This document shows, piece by piece, positions 28,196 through 36,157 of a DNA stretch of 64,000 bases. The notes beneath the pieces are model-generated. The model saw only the letters and a list, made by a program, of their open reading frames with translations. It did not search any database and was not told the DNA's origin. Made by a program: the position numbers and the translations under genes. Source of the DNA: Polyangium sp. 15x6 (GTDB lineage Bacteria > Myxococcota_A > Polyangia > Polyangiales > Polyangiaceae); the NCBI RefSeq assembly GCF_029960785.1, contig NZ_JASBQE010000049.1, forward strand, positions 25,350-89,349, read 5' to 3'. Within the stretch, counting starts at the first letter, position 1, and the number at the start of each line of letters is the position of its first letter.

Positions 28196-28223
28196 GGAAT
28201 GCTCCTCTCAGGGAGTCGTTATT

Positions 28224-29348
28224 TCACGGCGCGCAGAGCCCGTTCGAGCAGTTGTTGCTCGCGCATTCCGCGGGCTGATTGCATGCGTCGCCGAGCGCTT
28301 TTACGCACGTCTTCTGGCCGTTGCCGTCAGGATCCGCGCATTGGCCGCTCGCGCAATTCGTCGGCCCCGTGCAAGAGGTGCCTAGCGCGCCCTTGCAGCC
28401 GCCACCGCCCGTGCACGCCAAGTTGTTTGCGTTGAGGCAGCTTTGCCCATTGCCGTAGCTCTGGTCATCACCGTATTTCTCGACGAAGTTACAGGTGCCG
28501 ACAGAGTTGGGAAGGTTGCATGCCTCGCATGCCGAATCGCATGCATTGTCACAACAAACACCATCGGCACAAACGAAAGCCCCAGTGCAATCTTTCAGCG
28601 TATTGCACTTCTGCCCTTGCTTGCACGGGAGGCATCGTTCTCCCCCGCAATCCAGATCCGACTCGTCCCCGTTCTGAACGCCATCGGTGCAACTGAAGCA
28701 AGTATTCGAGATCGGATCGCAGAAGAGCCCACTCGGCCCACAATCCGCATCCGTATTACACTCGACGCAATTCCCCTCGCCGTCGCAGCTCTTCCCACCC
28801 CCCAGGCTGCAAGGCGTCCCCTGCGCCGCAGGCATGCTCATCGGCGTCCCGCCCACGCACGACGAGAGCTGACATTGCGTCGACGGCACATCGCTATCGT
28901 CGTTCGCCGTCGTCTCCTCGCCGTTGCCGTCGCACTGGATCTCCTTGCAATCCCCCGGGACCTGCGCGGGAACCGGCGTGCCGGACGGTGTGAAGGTCAG
29001 GGTGCAGACGCCGCTGTTGCAGGCGAACGGCGCGCAGTCCGACGGTTCCCCGCATTGCTCCGGGCTCGTGCAGCCCGTGCATTGGCCGTTCGCGTTGCAT
29101 TTCAGCGCGTTGTTCACGCCGCACGGCAGGCCCGCCACCTTCACGTGCGCGTTCGGCTGGCCTTCGCAGCCCTCCACCGTGCACGGGTCGCCGTCGTCCG
29201 CCGCGAGCTTGCATTCGCCCTTCAGCGCCGTGTTCTCGCCGTTGCGGTCGATGTCCTCCGCCTCGTTCGAGCAGCCAGGGCCCTGCAGAAGGCCGATCAT
29301 CGCCATCGGCAAGAGCAAGATCCACGTCGCGCGATTCGTTCGCCGCAT
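28224..29348 (-). CDS. Cys-rich lipoprotein, copy 1
   Basis: 374 residues, lipobox at Cys 26 (GLLQGPGC), preceded by GGAGG. It parallels the downstream copy through most of its length: NGQCTGCTSPEQCGEPSDC, FSCTDGVQNGDESDLDCGG, CADGVCCDNACDSACEAC, and the end ECASNNCSNGLCAP. Copies diverge most in the N-terminal third. The gene lies 19 bp downstream of the PEGA gene and 28 bp upstream of its duplicate, so the three genes form one minus-strand operon. The compositional dip seen in copy 2 also appears here around 28440-28740. Confidence 0.82.
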   Translation of the reverse strand: MRRTNRATWILLLPMAMIGLLQGPGCSNEAEDIDRNGENTALKGECKLAADDGDPCTVEGCEGQPNAHVKVAGLPCGVNNALKCNANGQCTGCTSPEQCGEPSDCAPFACNSGVCTLTFTPSGTPVPAQVPGDCKEIQCDGNGEETTANDDSDVPSTQCQLSSCVGGTPMSMPAAQGTPCSLGGGKSCDGEGNCVECNTDADCGPSGLFCDPISNTCFSCTDGVQNGDESDLDCGGERCLPCKQGQKCNTLKDCTGAFVCADGVCCDNACDSACEACNLPNSVGTCNFVEKYGDDQSYGNGQSCLNANNLACTGGGGCKGALGTSCTGPTNCASGQCADPDGNGQKTCVKALGDACNQPAECASNNCSNGLCAP

Positions 29349-29367
29349 GTCCCGGTCCTCCAGTCGC

Positions 29368-30486
29368 TCAGAACGAGCCGACCACCATGCCGCCCGTCTG
29401 GCCCGCGCCGAAAACCGGGACGACGTTCACGCCCATGAGCTTCCGGCCGAACGGCGTGCGCGGCAGCAAAAACAATCCCAGCGTGCCGATCGCCGCCACG
29501 CCGCCAATGATGTACCCCGCCATCGCGCCGTTCGCGGCCGCGTCCTGCGACGACAGCGTGTCCTTGAGCTTCGCGCACGCCGCCGCGTTCGGCGCGAACC
29601 CGCCCGAACCGCACAGCCCCGAGGTCGTCGGCGTCGTCTGACGCAGGACGTCGAGCTGCTGATCCGCCTCGTCGCTCTTGCCGTTCGCCATCACCGTCAG
29701 GCCCACGCCGAGCCCGAGCCCGAGCACCGTGAGCCCTGCGCCGCCGATCATCCCGTACGTGCGCCACTTCGGCGAGGGCAGCGGCGGCGGCTTCGGCTCC
29801 TCTTTCTGCTTCTTCTCCGGCTCCGCCTTCGGCTCCGCGGCGAGCGGCGCCAGCGCGAACTCCATCTCGCTCTCGGTCGCCGGCGCCACCGCGAGCAGCT
29901 CCTTGCCCGGGTCGAAGCCGAACTTCTTCACCTCGATCTCGTGGCTGCCCGGATCGACGAAGATCGGCGCCGCGAGCGGCGAGCGACCCACCGCGCGCCC
30001 GTCGACGACCACGTCCGCGCCCTCGACGTTCACGTTGATGACGAGCGTCCCGAGCTTGAGCTTCGCCTCGTCGAGCAGCTTCTGCGCCGCCTGCTTCTCG
30101 ATCGCCGTCGCCGACTTCGCCTCGCGCACGTAGAGCTCGAGGTGCTCGGCCGCGTCACGCGGCTTGCCCGTCTGCAGCTCCGACTGGCCGAGGATCAGGC
30201 CGTAGGCCGGATCGGGCTTCAGCTTGAACGCGGCGAGCGCCGCGTCGCGCGCCTTGTCCCACTGGAAGGCCTTGTGCGCCTTCTTCGCGTCCTCGAACAG
30301 GCGCGTGGACTCCTTGTCGGCGTCCGCCGGCGACGGAGCCGGCGTCGGGGTCGCGGGCGCCGCGGCGCCTTTGTCCGGCGTCGCCGGCTTGCCCGGAGCG
30401 CCCTGCGCCCACGCGGTCGGCGTGCTGGTCCAAACGCCCGTCACGAGCAGGCCGGCTACCCACCATCGCCCTCGTCGCATCGTCAT
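29368..30486 (-). CDS. PEGA-domain envelope protein
   Basis: 372 residues from the ATG at 30486 (a second ATG at 30480), with AAGGAG about 10 nt upstream; a longer open frame continues upstream but is not supported. Signal peptide ends at TAWA-Q. A TPR-like helical region (about 55-160) precedes a PEGA domain at about 165-230 (GADVVVDGRAVGRSPL, VDPGSHEIEVKKFGF). Two membrane helices follow (GMIGGAGLTVLGLGLGVGL and YIIGGVAAIGTLGLFLL), flanking a loop with two Cys. PEGA domains are thought to help surface-layer or polysaccharide interaction. First gene of the operon with the two Cys-rich lipoproteins. Confidence 0.83.
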   Translation of the reverse strand: MTMRRGRWWVAGLLVTGVWTSTPTAWAQGAPGKPATPDKGAAAPATPTPAPSPADADKESTRLFEDAKKAHKAFQWDKARDAALAAFKLKPDPAYGLILGQSELQTGKPRDAAEHLELYVREAKSATAIEKQAAQKLLDEAKLKLGTLVINVNVEGADVVVDGRAVGRSPLAAPIFVDPGSHEIEVKKFGFDPGKELLAVAPATESEMEFALAPLAAEPKAEPEKKQKEEPKPPPLPSPKWRTYGMIGGAGLTVLGLGLGVGLTVMANGKSDEADQQLDVLRQTTPTTSGLCGSGGFAPNAAACAKLKDTLSSQDAAANGAMAGYIIGGVAAIGTLGLFLLPRTPFGRKLMGVNVVPVFGAGQTGGMVVGSF

Positions 30487-30808
30487 CGACCCTCGGCTCC
30501 TTGCTTCCGGCGCGCATTGGACCAAACAAGAGGCCTTTCCCTCAAGCGTAAAGTTTCGATTCGGACGCGGCGCGCACCGCCAGAGGGAACCGGGCCCGCG
30601 CCCCGCGCGGAGGCCGGAGGCGGCATCGCCACGGCGCGAAAAGTCGAGATGCTCGGGGGGTGAGCCGACATCGTTGGTGCACCAATGAAAATGACGCCCG
30701 TGCAGCGAGAGACGTCGACCCACGGGACGGTGCGCTTGGCAGGCTTCGCTCTTCCGCCGGTCCGACGGGAAACTAGCTCCCTCGGCGGGACCGTGTTCCA
30801 ATCGTGGG
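30487..30808. other. 322-bp divergent intergenic region
   Basis: Separates the PEGA operon (minus) from the LptD-like operon (plus), so it must hold both promoters. I could not pick a convincing -35/-10 pair for either. The only notable structure is a perfect 12-bp palindrome at 30674-30685. A 90-codon frame starting at 30685 overlaps the next gene and is not believed. Confidence 0.5.
30674..30685. promoter_or_regulatory. Perfect 12-bp palindrome, possible operator
   Basis: TTGGTGCACCAA is fully self-complementary and sits centrally between two divergent genes, the position expected of a site for a dimeric regulator. A 12-bp palindrome can arise by chance in 64 kb. Confidence 0.25.
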
Positions 30809-31336
30809 ATGCGCCGCTCGCTCCCGCTTGCGCTCGCCGGTCTTTTGATCGGCTCGTTCGCCTCGGCCGAGGAGTCGCCCTCGAAGACGCCGCCTTCCGC
30901 AGGCGCATCCGCGCCCGCGAAGAAGATCCGGAAGACGAAGAAGGCGAAGAAGCGTGATCCGAAGGCGCCCGTCGCGAGCTCGCCGAGCTTTCAGATCCTC
31001 GCGGGCGGTGTGAGCCGCGTGTGGGTCGAGATCAGCCAGAAAGTCGACGTCACCGAGCACAAGGCCGAGGGGCGGATCGCGTACCGCATGAAGGGCGTCG
31101 TGGTGCCCACGCGGACGAACCGCCTGCCGCTCGAGACGATGTTTTTCCAGACGCCCGTGGGGCGTGTGCTGCTCGCCGAGCTCGACGATGGCGACGTGGA
31201 CCTCGTGATCGAGCTGAAGCAGCCGAGCACGCCGAGCTACAAGCTCGTCGAGACGGAAGGCGGCGTGACGCTGCAGGTCGATTTCCCGGCGTCCGTTGCG
31301 TCGAAGAAGCCTCCCGCCGAAGGGGCGATGCGCTGA
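30809..31336 (+). CDS. Small exported protein upstream of the LptD-like gene
   Basis: 175 residues. Signal peptide MRRSLPLALAGLLIGSFASA, then a Lys-rich linker (KKIRKTKKAKKRDPKAP). A beta-rich domain follows (SRVWVEISQKVDVTEHKAEG, RVLLAELDDGDVDLVIEL) that resembles AMIN-type envelope domains in strand pattern. Only 8 bp separate its stop from the next start, so it is translated with the LptD-like protein. A role in outer-membrane assembly is inferred from the neighbour, not from a motif. Confidence 0.75.
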   Translation: MRRSLPLALAGLLIGSFASAEESPSKTPPSAGASAPAKKIRKTKKAKKRDPKAPVASSPSFQILAGGVSRVWVEISQKVDVTEHKAEGRIAYRMKGVVVPTRTNRLPLETMFFQTPVGRVLLAELDDGDVDLVIELKQPSTPSYKLVETEGGVTLQVDFPASVASKKPPAEGAMR

Positions 31337-31344
31337 ACCGACAC

Positions 31345-33222
31345 GTGGTCGCCGCGGCGCTCGGGCTCGCCGCGTGGATGTCTGGGGTGCCGGCGCGCGG
31401 GCAAGACAAACCCGGCGTCCAGGGCGAGGTCCAGTTCCGCGCCGACGAGGCGCGCGCGGATCCCGAGCGCGGCGAGGTCGAGCTCGAAGGCGGCGTGGTC
31501 GTGACGTACGACCGCTACCGGCTCACGAGCCGCAAGCTCGCGATCACGCTCGGCCCGAACGCGGTCGAGATGCGCGGGACGGCGAAGCTCTTGCATTGCC
31601 CCTGCAAGGATCCGCCCGTTTCGCTGGAGATTTCGGGGGCGCGGGCGACGGGGCAGGGGGACCTCGAGCTTCGATGGCCGCGGCTCTACTTGGGGCCCAT
31701 ACCGGTGTTCATTCTGCCGTGGCTCCTCGTTCGGCCCGCCGATCGCGTGGGGCTCTTGCCGCCGCGGTTCGCGATGCGCGGCGACGACGGCGCGCTCCTC
31801 GGCGCGGGGGCGCGGTTTCCCTGGCGAGGCGCGGACGGGAAGCTGCGCGCGGTCGAGCTCTACGCGTCGGGGTACGTGCAGGGAGGCGTGGAGCTCGGCG
31901 CGCGGATCGAGGGGCCCACGATGACGGGGCGGTTCACGTGGGATCGGCTCCGGCAGGATCGGTTCGTCGCGGATACACACGGGTTCGTCCGGACGGACGC
32001 GCGGCCGGACGTGCGGATCGCCTGGGATCTGGATGCGATCCGAGGCGCGCGTGGGCTCGTGGCGACGCCCTCGCTCACGGCGGCGGCGCAGCCGTTCGAC
32101 GTGGGGACGGCCGGCGTGACGATGCAAGTCTCGCCGGGGCGCGGCGTGGGCGCGACCCTCGGGACCGGGCTCACGGCGAGGGCGCGGCGCGGGGAAGGGC
32201 CGATCGTTTGGGGTCCAACGGCGTTCGCCGGGGCCTCGGGCGCGGTGGGGCGACGCGGGAGCTGGGAGGCGAACGCGGCGCTGGCGATGCTTTCAGGGCA
32301 AACGAATACGCCCTATGCGCGCGCCGAGGCGGGGATCGAGGTCGCGCCGCGGCTCGGGCCGCTCGTCACGCGGGCGCGGCTCGGGACGCGGGCGAGGTTC
32401 GCGGGGCCCGAGGGCGCGCCGATGGCCTGGGACGCGGTGGCCGAGGCGCGGGGCGAGGCGTTCGTCTCTCTGGAACGGTCGTTCGGCGGGGCGAAGGACC
32501 GAGCGCCGCTCGTGCACCGCATCACGCCGCGGCTCGAAGCGCGCGGCGCGGTCGCGCAGGGCGCAGGGGCGTTTTTCCAGGCGATACGGCCGGATCTCGG
32601 GCCCGTGCTCGGGCTCGCGGCGCTCTCCGTGTCGAGCTCGCTCGGGAGCGCGTTAGGCAGCTCGATCGAGGCCGAGGTCAAGGGCGGGTTCGTCGCGACG
32701 AACTCGGGCACGAGCGCGGTCGGGTGGGCGAGCGCGGAGGGCACGCACGGGGTCGTGAGCGCGCGGGTCGAGGCGATCGCGAGCAAGGGGAGCGTGGAGC
32801 TCCCGGACGAAGCGGGCGATGGAGTGTCCGCGCTCGCGGAGCTACGCGTGACCCTGGAGGACAAGACCACGGTCCTCTTCGACGTGTACGGGCGCGCGGC
32901 GGGGACGGGCGCGCTCGCGCGTTCGCTCGGCGGCGGGCTCCTGCTCGGCGACACGATCGGGGTCGTGGCCGAGCGCGGGCTCGTTCTGGGCCTGGGTTAT
33001 GCGAGGCCGCTTTTCGCCGGCGTCACCGGGAACATCCGCGCCGACGCCGATGTGTGGACGAGGGCCCTCCTCGGCATGGGCGGCGAGCTCGCGTATCGGC
33101 ATCCGGACGGGTGCGTGGCGTTCGAGGTCGGCGGGAGTCGTCGCGCGGGGCGGCCGGGCACGGACGTCTGGGTTTCGGTCGACCTCGTTCCCCCGCTGCC
33201 GTCGCGCGTCGCGCCGCGCTGA
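31345..33222 (+). CDS. LptD/OstA-like outer-membrane assembly protein
   Basis: 625 residues from the GTG at 31345 (the earlier part of the open frame overlaps the previous gene). Signal peptide ends near ARGQ. Residues about 25-110 form an OstA/LptA-like jellyroll (FRADEARADPERGEVELEGG, YRLTSRKLAITLGPNAVEMR). The junction to the barrel carries the LptD-like motif PVFILPWLLVRPADRVGLLP. The rest is a long beta-barrel of alternating sequence. Typical LptD is somewhat longer (about 750 residues), and the usual two disulfide Cys pairs are not obvious; only CPCKDP near the N-terminus is seen. It could be an LptD paralogue for another amphiphile. Confidence 0.72.
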   Translation: MVAAALGLAAWMSGVPARGQDKPGVQGEVQFRADEARADPERGEVELEGGVVVTYDRYRLTSRKLAITLGPNAVEMRGTAKLLHCPCKDPPVSLEISGARATGQGDLELRWPRLYLGPIPVFILPWLLVRPADRVGLLPPRFAMRGDDGALLGAGARFPWRGADGKLRAVELYASGYVQGGVELGARIEGPTMTGRFTWDRLRQDRFVADTHGFVRTDARPDVRIAWDLDAIRGARGLVATPSLTAAAQPFDVGTAGVTMQVSPGRGVGATLGTGLTARARRGEGPIVWGPTAFAGASGAVGRRGSWEANAALAMLSGQTNTPYARAEAGIEVAPRLGPLVTRARLGTRARFAGPEGAPMAWDAVAEARGEAFVSLERSFGGAKDRAPLVHRITPRLEARGAVAQGAGAFFQAIRPDLGPVLGLAALSVSSSLGSALGSSIEAEVKGGFVATNSGTSAVGWASAEGTHGVVSARVEAIASKGSVELPDEAGDGVSALAELRVTLEDKTTVLFDVYGRAAGTGALARSLGGGLLLGDTIGVVAERGLVLGLGYARPLFAGVTGNIRADADVWTRALLGMGGELAYRHPDGCVAFEVGGSRRAGRPGTDVWVSVDLVPPLPSRVAPR

Positions 33223-33261
33223 CTTGCACTCGGGGGATTCGGGCGCGACCATGGCAGCGAC

Positions 33262-34734
33262 GTGCCGAGCGAGACGACGCAAGGGGCGACCAAGGCGCCG
33301 AAGGCGCACGTGATGGTGGTCGACGACGAGCCGGCGCTGCGTCGCAGCCTGGCACGCGTGCTGCTCGCCGAGGGCTTCGACGTGATGACGGCCGAGGACG
33401 GCGCCGCCGCGCTCACGCTGCTCTCGACGGCGCGCGCGGTCGACGTGGTGCTGCTCGACGTGATGATGCCCGGTCCGAGCGGCATGGAGGTGCTCGCGCG
33501 GATCAAGGAGCAGCACCCCGAGGTCGAGGTCGTCATGATGACGGCGTTCGGCGACATCGACACGGCCGTCGCGGCGGTGCGGCAAGGCGCCTACAACTTC
33601 CTGACGAAGCCGTTCGGCCCCACGGAGACCGTGGCGCTCGCGCTCATGCAGGCCGCGGAGCACAAGCGGCTCGTCGATCGGACGCGCGTGCTCGAGCAAC
33701 GCCTCGTTGAACACGAGCGGTTCGGCGAGCTGATCGGCCGTTCGTCGCGGATGCAGGACGTCTACCGGATCGCGCTCGGCGCGGCGCCGACCACGTCGAC
33801 GGTGCTGATCCTCGGGGAGAACGGGACGGGCAAGGAGCTCGTCGCGCGCGCGATCCACCAGCACAGCCTGCGCAGCGACAGGCCGCTCCGCGCGATCAAC
33901 TGCGGCGCGATCCCCGAGACGCTCGTGGAGACCGAGCTCTTCGGCAGCGTGCGCGGCGCGTTCACCGGCGCGCAGGATCGGCCGGGGCTCTTCGAGCTCG
34001 CCGACAAGGGGACCGTGTTCCTCGACGAGATCGGCGATCTGCCGCTGAGCGCGCAGGCGAAGCTGCTCCGCGCGCTCGCCGAGGGCGAGATCAAGCGCGT
34101 GGGCGCGACGCAGCCGAAGACGGTCGACGTGCGCGTGATCGCCGCGACGAACGTGGACCTGAAGGAGCGGATCGCGTCGGGGCGTTTCCGGGAGGACCTC
34201 TATTACCGGCTCGCCGTGATCCCCGTGCATTTGCCGCCGCTCCGGCAGCGAAAAGAGGACATCCCGCTGCTCGCGTACCACTTCTTGCACAAGTACGCGC
34301 GGCGGAGCGGGCGCGACATCAAGCGGATCGGCGTGGAGGCGCTCAGGCTCCTGCGCGAGCAGCCCTGGCCGGGGAACGTGCGGCAGCTCGAGAACGCGAT
34401 CGAGCACGCGGTGGTGATGGCGCGCGGGGACTCGATCCTGCCGACGGATCTGCCGTTCGGGCGGGACGAGGCGCACGTGGAAGAGGATGGGGCGGCGGGG
34501 GATCAGCGGGTTCTCTTGGGCGATACGCTGTCGGAGCTGCCGTTCACGCAGGCGAAGGAGAAGGCGGCGCTCGCGTTCGAGCGCGCCTACGTGGAGCGGC
34601 TGCTCAAGCGAACGGGCAACAACGTGAGCGAGGCGGCGCGGCAAGCGGGGATGGATCGCTCGAATTTCCGGCGACTCATGAAAAAGGTCCGCGCGGCCTC
34701 GGACGACGGCGCGGGCGAGGATGACGACGGGTGA
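33262..34734 (+). CDS. NtrC-type sigma54-dependent response regulator
   Basis: 490 residues from GTG. Receiver domain 15-125 with acidic pocket DDE (21-23), phosphoacceptor Asp 66 in VVLLDVMMPG and Lys 116 in FLTKPFG. AAA+ domain with Walker A GENGTGKE, the sigma54-contact loop GAFTGA intact, Walker B TVFLDEIGDL, and the arginine-finger segment RFREDLYYRL. C-terminal Fis-type HTH (VSEAARQAGMDRSNFRRLMK). All elements for phosphorylation-dependent activation of sigma54 promoters are present. No cognate histidine kinase is adjacent; it is followed by a TolC-like gene. Confidence 0.93.
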   Translation: MPSETTQGATKAPKAHVMVVDDEPALRRSLARVLLAEGFDVMTAEDGAAALTLLSTARAVDVVLLDVMMPGPSGMEVLARIKEQHPEVEVVMMTAFGDIDTAVAAVRQGAYNFLTKPFGPTETVALALMQAAEHKRLVDRTRVLEQRLVEHERFGELIGRSSRMQDVYRIALGAAPTTSTVLILGENGTGKELVARAIHQHSLRSDRPLRAINCGAIPETLVETELFGSVRGAFTGAQDRPGLFELADKGTVFLDEIGDLPLSAQAKLLRALAEGEIKRVGATQPKTVDVRVIAATNVDLKERIASGRFREDLYYRLAVIPVHLPPLRQRKEDIPLLAYHFLHKYARRSGRDIKRIGVEALRLLREQPWPGNVRQLENAIEHAVVMARGDSILPTDLPFGRDEAHVEEDGAAGDQRVLLGDTLSELPFTQAKEKAALAFERAYVERLLKRTGNNVSEAARQAGMDRSNFRRLMKKVRAASDDGAGEDDDG

Positions 34735-34786
34735 TGTCCGCGAACACGGTTGCAGCGAGCGGGCCCCTGTGAAAAAGAGCGCGGAC

Positions 34787-36151
34787 ATGGCGCAGCGGTC
34801 GATCCGGCGATGGCTCCTCGGGGCGGCCCTTTCCCTGGGCGTCGCCGCCTTGCCGGCGCCCGCGGAGGCCAAAGAAAGGGTCGTCTACGACCTCGGGCAG
34901 ATCCTGGAGATCGCCGAGCGAAACCACCCGAACGTGCTCGCGGCCCGGGCGCGGCTCGCGCAGGTGCGGGCGCAGCTCGACGAGGCCCACCGCGCGCCGT
35001 TCAGCCAATTCCGCATGAGCGGCGGCATCGGCCTCGCGCCGACCGTGCTCGGCAACAACGTGTTCAGCCCGAACACGGACGTGTCGCTGACGAGCAGCCT
35101 CGGGCTCGCCTGGAGGGCCAGCGTCGACGGGGTCGTGCCGCTCTGGACCTTCGGCAAGATCACGAACCTGTGGGAGGCGGCCGAGGCGAACGTCGAGGTG
35201 AACAAGGCGAACGTCGAGAAAGAGCGCGACGCCGTGCGCCTCGACGTGCGCCGGGCCTATTTCGGTCTGCAGCTCGCGCGGGACGGCGCGCTGCTCCTCA
35301 AGGACGTGCGCGGCGCGATCGACAAGGCGATCGGCAAGATGAAGGAGTCGATCGAGGAGGACGAGGGCGATCCGGTCGAGCTCTTCAAGCTGCAGACGTA
35401 CACCGCCGAGCTCGAGGTGCGCGAGTCCGAGTCCGCGCGGTACATGACGGTGGCGCTCGCGGGGCTCCGGTTCTTCACGGGGATCGCGGATCTCGACATC
35501 CCCGACGCGCCGCTCAAGCCGCCGAAGCACAAGCTCGGGCACGTGTCGCGGTACCTGACGGCGGCGCGGCTGCACCGGCCGGAGCTCGCGATGGCGCGGG
35601 CCGGGGTGCAGGCGCGGCGCGCGCAGGTCGAGGTCGCGCGGGCGCAGCTCTTCCCCGACATCGGCCTCGGCCTCAACGCGGGGTATGCGCGAGCGCCCGA
35701 GGTGGCGAACCAGATCAACCCGTTCGGCGGGGATACGGCGAACTTCTTCTGGTACGGCGCGGCCGTCGTGTTCAACTGGAAGCTCGATTTCCTGCCGCAA
35801 TCGTCCCGCATCCAGTTCGCCGAGGCGCAGCTCGAAGAAATGCGCGCGACGGAAAAGTACGCGCTCGGCGGCGCGGGGGTCGAGGTGGAGACGGCCTACG
35901 CCGAGGTCGTCGACTGGCAGAAGCGCGTGGACGCGTATTCGAAGGCCGTGTCGTACGCCCGGAAGTGGCTGGTCACGGTGCAGCAGGGGATCGACGTGGG
36001 GACGCGCGAGGACAAAGACGTCCTCGACCCGGCGAAGGCGTTCGCGACGAACCGCTTCAGCCTGATGAACGCGACGATGGAGCTCGATCTCGCGATGAGC
36101 CGGCTCGCGAAAGCCACCGGCTGGGACGCGATCGCGCCGGACGGGCTTTGA
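34787..36151 (+). CDS. TolC-like outer-membrane efflux protein
   Basis: 454 residues from the ATG at 34787. An in-frame GTG at 34769 would add 6 residues, and the earliest start would overlap the regulator gene; the chosen Met gives a standard signal peptide ending ALPAPAEA-K. The body has two halves of long coiled-coil helices (EIAERNHPNVLAARARLAQV, EVARAQLFPDIGLGLNAGY) with intervening beta-strands, as in the trimeric TolC family. Length fits the family. No inner-membrane pump or membrane-fusion protein lies next to it, so the substrate is open. Confidence 0.85.
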   Translation: MAQRSIRRWLLGAALSLGVAALPAPAEAKERVVYDLGQILEIAERNHPNVLAARARLAQVRAQLDEAHRAPFSQFRMSGGIGLAPTVLGNNVFSPNTDVSLTSSLGLAWRASVDGVVPLWTFGKITNLWEAAEANVEVNKANVEKERDAVRLDVRRAYFGLQLARDGALLLKDVRGAIDKAIGKMKESIEEDEGDPVELFKLQTYTAELEVRESESARYMTVALAGLRFFTGIADLDIPDAPLKPPKHKLGHVSRYLTAARLHRPELAMARAGVQARRAQVEVARAQLFPDIGLGLNAGYARAPEVANQINPFGGDTANFFWYGAAVVFNWKLDFLPQSSRIQFAEAQLEEMRATEKYALGGAGVEVETAYAEVVDWQKRVDAYSKAVSYARKWLVTVQQGIDVGTREDKDVLDPAKAFATNRFSLMNATMELDLAMSRLAKATGWDAIAPDGL

Positions 36152-36157
36152 GCCCGT

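Noticed and set aside
27260..28740. Local drop in GC as proof of a genomic island
   Set aside because: No integrase, tRNA, or flanking repeat is seen, and Cys/Asn-rich coding content can explain part of the dip.
30685..30957. A 90-codon frame before the small exported protein
   Set aside because: Overlaps the signal-peptide-bearing gene at 30809 in another frame and has no motif.
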